Source: an uncultured Prevotellaceae bacterium
Lineage (GTDB): Bacteria; Bacteroidota; Bacteroidia; Bacteroidales; Bacteroidaceae
DNA: 32,234 nucleotides
NCBI GenBank assembly: GCA_947166305.1
Contig: CAMVDV010000032.1
Location: forward strand, 1 to 32,234
Direction of reading: 5' to 3'
Both the position numbers and the translations under genes were made by a program. The notes beneath the pieces are model-generated. The model did not search any database and was not told the DNA's origin. It saw only the letters and a list, made by a program, of their open reading frames with translations. Every line of letters begins with the position of its first letter. Positions within the stretch are counted from its first letter, which is position 1. Shown here one piece after another: positions 29,948 through 32,234 of the stretch.

Positions 29948-31837
29948 ATGAAACAATTGAAAACTACACAGATTGTCTTATGGATGCTTCTGTCTGTGCC
30001 GTTTGTCAGCCTCAAGGCGCAGCAATCCCTGTGGGTAGGCGAGGAGTATCAGTGCTTCCTGACGGACTACGCCAACACGTCTCTAAGCATTCTCAACGTC
30101 AGCTGGACAGTACCCAGCGAAATGAAAGAGGAGTTTTCCGGAACTTATGTGAGGACGGTAAGCTTCTCACAATATCAGAGCGGAACATATAGTGTGAGAG
30201 CCTCTTGGAAGGAAACAGACATGAGCGACTCCTTCTCCCCCTTCTACAGCAAATCGCACACATGGAGCTTCACCTGCAGGGACAATCCATTAGTCCTGAA
30301 CAACAGCAGCCTCACCTTAACAAAAGGGAGCACAGGCACCATCGGCTACAGTCATACCTACAGCAACGAGTACACCAGCCTGGCAAAAGTGACATACAGC
30401 AGCAGCAACTCAAGCGTTGCATCGGTAAGCAGCACAGGTGTCGTCACAGCCAAAAGCGCAGGCACAGCGACCATCACAGTAACATCCACCATCGCCAAAG
30501 ACCCCAAGACCTGCACTGTGACGGTGAAGTCAACACCTTCCGGCATCCAGTTCGCCGATGCTAAGGTCAAGGCACTGTGCGTAGCCAACTGGGACACCAA
30601 CGGCGACGGCGAACTAAGCGAAGCCGAAGCCGCTGCCATCACGGACTTGGGCGAAGTATTCAGCGAGAATACAGAAATCACGTCCTTCAATGAGCTTCAA
30701 TACTTCACGGGACTGACTAGCATCGGCGAAGGGTCCTTTTCTGATTGCAGCAGCCTGACCTCAATCAGCATCCCAAACAGCGTGACAAGCATCGGCAGCT
30801 ATGCCTTCCGGGATTGCATCTGCCTGACCTACGTCACCATCCCAAGCAGTGTTAAAACTATCGATGAACGACCCTTCTATGGTTGCGGAATATATGTAGA
30901 TTTAATCGTCCACATAACAGATTTGACAGCTTGGTGTAAAATCAATTTCACTTTGGGTTTGGGTTTGGAATATCGTAAGTATCGATTATTTTTGAATGGC
31001 AAGGAAATAAAAGACCTCATTATTCCTGACGGCGTGGCAAGCATCAGCAGTAGTGCCTTCGAGCATTGTAGTCTGACCTCCGTCACCATTCCAGAGAGCG
31101 TGACCAGCATCGGCAGCTTTGCCTTCTCTGATTGCACCGGCCTGACCTCCATCACCATCGGCAACAGCGTGACCAGCATCGGCAACTATGCCTTCTATAA
31201 GTGCAGCGGCTTGACCTCCATCGACTTCGGCAACAGCTTGACAAGTTTCGGCCACGATGCCTTCTCTGGCACAGCATGGTATAACAACCAACCAGATGGC
31301 ATGGTATATGCAGGCAAAGTGGCATATAAGTATAAAGGAACAATGCCGGAAGGAACAGAGATTGTAATAACGGACGGAACATTAGGAATAGCAAACTATG
31401 CCTTCGAAGATTGCAGAGGCCTGACCTCCGTCACCATTCCAGAGAGCGTGACCAGCATCGGCAGCTTTGCCTTCTCTGATTGCACCGGCCTGACCTCCAT
31501 CACCATCGGCAACAGCGTGACCAGCATCGGCAACTATGCCTTCTATAAGTGCAGCGGCTTGACCTCCATCGACTTCGGCAACAGCTTGACAAGTTTCGGC
31601 CACGATGCCTTCTCTGGCACAGCATGGTATAACAACCAACCAGATGGCATGGTATATGCAGGCAAAGTGGCATATAAGTATAAAGGAACAATGCCGGAAG
31701 GAACAGAGATTGTAATAACGGACGGAACATTAGGAATAGCAAACTATGCCTTCGAAGATTGCAGAGGCCTGACCTCCGTCACTATCCCCAACAGTGTGAC
31801 CAGCATTGGCAGCTCTGCCTTCGGAAATTGTATTTAG
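29948..31837 (+). CDS. BspA-like leucine-rich-repeat surface protein, 3' end cut by a mobile element
   Basis: 629 residues of a secreted protein. The signal peptide ends SLKAQQ (about residue 25). A Big_2-type Ig-like domain covers about 113-195 (SSLTLTKGSTGTIGY, SVASVSSTGVVTAKSAGTATITV). A short EF-hand-like stretch DTNGDGELSEAEA lies near 216-228. From about 240 come treponemal/BspA-type LRRs of the form LTSVTIPxSVTSIGSxAFxxC. The protein ends abruptly inside an LRR (GSSAFGNCI), and its TAG stop lies within the att-like core of the inserted element. No C-terminal sorting tail is present, so surface export or anchoring is probably lost. BspA relatives bind host proteins or surfaces. The gene also holds an exact 348-bp tandem duplication. 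Confidence 0.85.
   Translation: MKQLKTTQIVLWMLLSVPFVSLKAQQSLWVGEEYQCFLTDYANTSLSILNVSWTVPSEMKEEFSGTYVRTVSFSQYQSGTYSVRASWKETDMSDSFSPFYSKSHTWSFTCRDNPLVLNNSSLTLTKGSTGTIGYSHTYSNEYTSLAKVTYSSSNSSVASVSSTGVVTAKSAGTATITVTSTIAKDPKTCTVTVKSTPSGIQFADAKVKALCVANWDTNGDGELSEAEAAAITDLGEVFSENTEITSFNELQYFTGLTSIGEGSFSDCSSLTSISIPNSVTSIGSYAFRDCICLTYVTIPSSVKTIDERPFYGCGIYVDLIVHITDLTAWCKINFTLGLGLEYRKYRLFLNGKEIKDLIIPDGVASISSSAFEHCSLTSVTIPESVTSIGSFAFSDCTGLTSITIGNSVTSIGNYAFYKCSGLTSIDFGNSLTSFGHDAFSGTAWYNNQPDGMVYAGKVAYKYKGTMPEGTEIVITDGTLGIANYAFEDCRGLTSVTIPESVTSIGSFAFSDCTGLTSITIGNSVTSIGNYAFYKCSGLTSIDFGNSLTSFGHDAFSGTAWYNNQPDGMVYAGKVAYKYKGTMPEGTEIVITDGTLGIANYAFEDCRGLTSVTIPNSVTSIGSSAFGNCI
31073..31768 (+). repeat. Exact 348-bp tandem duplication inside the LRR gene
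   Basis: 31073-31420 and 31421-31768 read identically by eye. Each copy encodes 116 residues, including two LRRs and the segment FSGTAWYNNQPDGMVYAGK. The frame is kept. A third unit begins at 31769 but diverges at once. Confidence 0.9.
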
Positions 31838-31848
31838 AGACCTCTAAA
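31833..31848 (+). other. Candidate att core site (right element end)
   Basis: TTTAGAGACCTCTAAA is the exact reverse complement of the left core at 2444-2459. It interrupts the LRR gene and supplies its stop codon (31835-31837). Confidence 0.6.
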
Positions 31849-32185
31849 CTACCATGAACAACGAAAACTGACCGAATTTAAATCGTTGTATTACAGCCAC
31901 TTTTAGATTTTAACACTTCGGAGACTGTTTTTGGTTGCTTCGGAAATTCCCTATAAATTTGCAACGTATTTCTACCGCAAGGAATTTACGAGGCTTTATT
32001 TTTGCCACATCGTGGACAGAGTTGACAAAGGTTGCTGATAGGTTACAAGAGTTGACAGATTTCTGACCCGCTTTTGAGAAATGCAACATCGTGGCGAAAG
32101 TTGACAATGGATGTCGAGAGTTAACTTATGATTACTTGCGGAGAGGTACAACAAAAGAAATGTTGAACCAACAAATATCGCAAGT

Positions 32186-32234
32186 ATGCCAAAGACCAGA
32201 AAATGTGCTTATTGTGGCAAGGTTTTCACCACAA
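32186..32234 (+). CDS. Second copy of the zinc-finger/multi-HTH protein, first 16 codons only
   Basis: ATG at 32186 begins MPKTRKCAYCGKVFTT, identical to the first 16 residues of the protein at 1143-2105, including the CxxC half of its zinc motif. The window ends here. Everything after codon 16 is unseen, so whether this copy is intact cannot be told. Confidence 0.8.
   Translation, partial: MPKTRKCAYCGKVFTT

Larger units (their letters stand above)
31829..32234 (+). mobile_element. End of an integrative element (right copy), truncated by window edge
   Basis: Inverted homologue of 2057-2463: core palindrome TTTAGAGACCTCTAAA (31833-31848), a leader with AGTTGACA at 32020-32027, 32050-32057 and 32099-32106, and the start of the same HTH gene. 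No gene lies in 31838-32185. The recombinase of this copy would lie beyond the window. Confidence 0.8.

Noticed and set aside
1..32234. Whole window as a single composite transposon or one large integrative element
   Set aside because: The DNA between the two inverted ends carries replication, RNA-decay and envelope housekeeping genes and no transfer, relaxase or replication-initiation genes.
2057..32234. Inverted ends as a simple phase-variable promoter switch
   Set aside because: The inverted copies are 29 kb apart and each continues into element genes; no short invertible segment with a promoter between close inverted repeats is seen.

Overview
The window looks like a chromosomal segment of a Bacteroidota member, most likely order Bacteroidales and probably a Prevotella-type organism. 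Several things support this: promoters of the TTG-N19-TANNTTTG type, an absence of obvious Shine-Dalgarno sites, a GldH lipoprotein, a BspA-like leucine-rich-repeat protein, a SusC-like/outer-membrane beta-barrel protein, secreted proteins that end in a GxYxxxGKKVxxK sorting tail, and intergenic repeats of the ACACGAATT kind. Genus is an inference; there is no rRNA gene to fix it.

Layout. 1-2463: end of an integrative element, with a tyrosine recombinase (cut by the window edge), a zinc-finger/multi-HTH protein and an att-like end. 2694-7285: ugd (UDP-glucose dehydrogenase), then holB, ricT and gldH reading rightward. 7455-14681: leftward block with a 50-residue orphan peptide, a 1119-residue secreted discoidin/GLUG protein and a 1061-residue secreted glutaminase-A-family protein. 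14891-20118: rightward COG0523 GTPase with a long His/Asp tract and a secreted protein ending in a dockerin-like pair. 20280-22461: leftward four-gene operon (ketoreductase, two hotdog dehydratase-like proteins, thioesterase) resembling part of an aryl-polyene pathway. 22892-25159: RNase R. 25241-26020: leftward DUF3298-type lipoprotein behind a triplicated 88-bp promoter repeat. 26539-29418: outer-membrane beta-barrel/TonB-receptor-like protein. 29618-29870: a rod-like structured RNA, best candidate 6S RNA. 29948-31837: BspA-like LRR gene cut at its 3' end by a second copy of the same element end, in inverted orientation (31829 to the window edge).

How it fits together. The middle 29 kb is ordinary chromosome (replication, RNA decay, envelope biogenesis, secreted glycan/peptide-acting proteins). 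It is bracketed by two diverged but clearly homologous ends of one integrative-element family that face each other, each ending at a TTTAG-AGGTCT-CTAAA core and each carrying three TGTCAACT motifs that look like integrase arm sites.

The most unusual things are the palindromic element inserted in frame in RNase R, the triplicated 88-bp promoter unit, the paired inverted element ends with the BspA stop codon supplied by the att core, the structured RNA, and simple DNA repeats that have become part of protein tails. I saw no tRNA, rRNA, CRISPR array or defence system.
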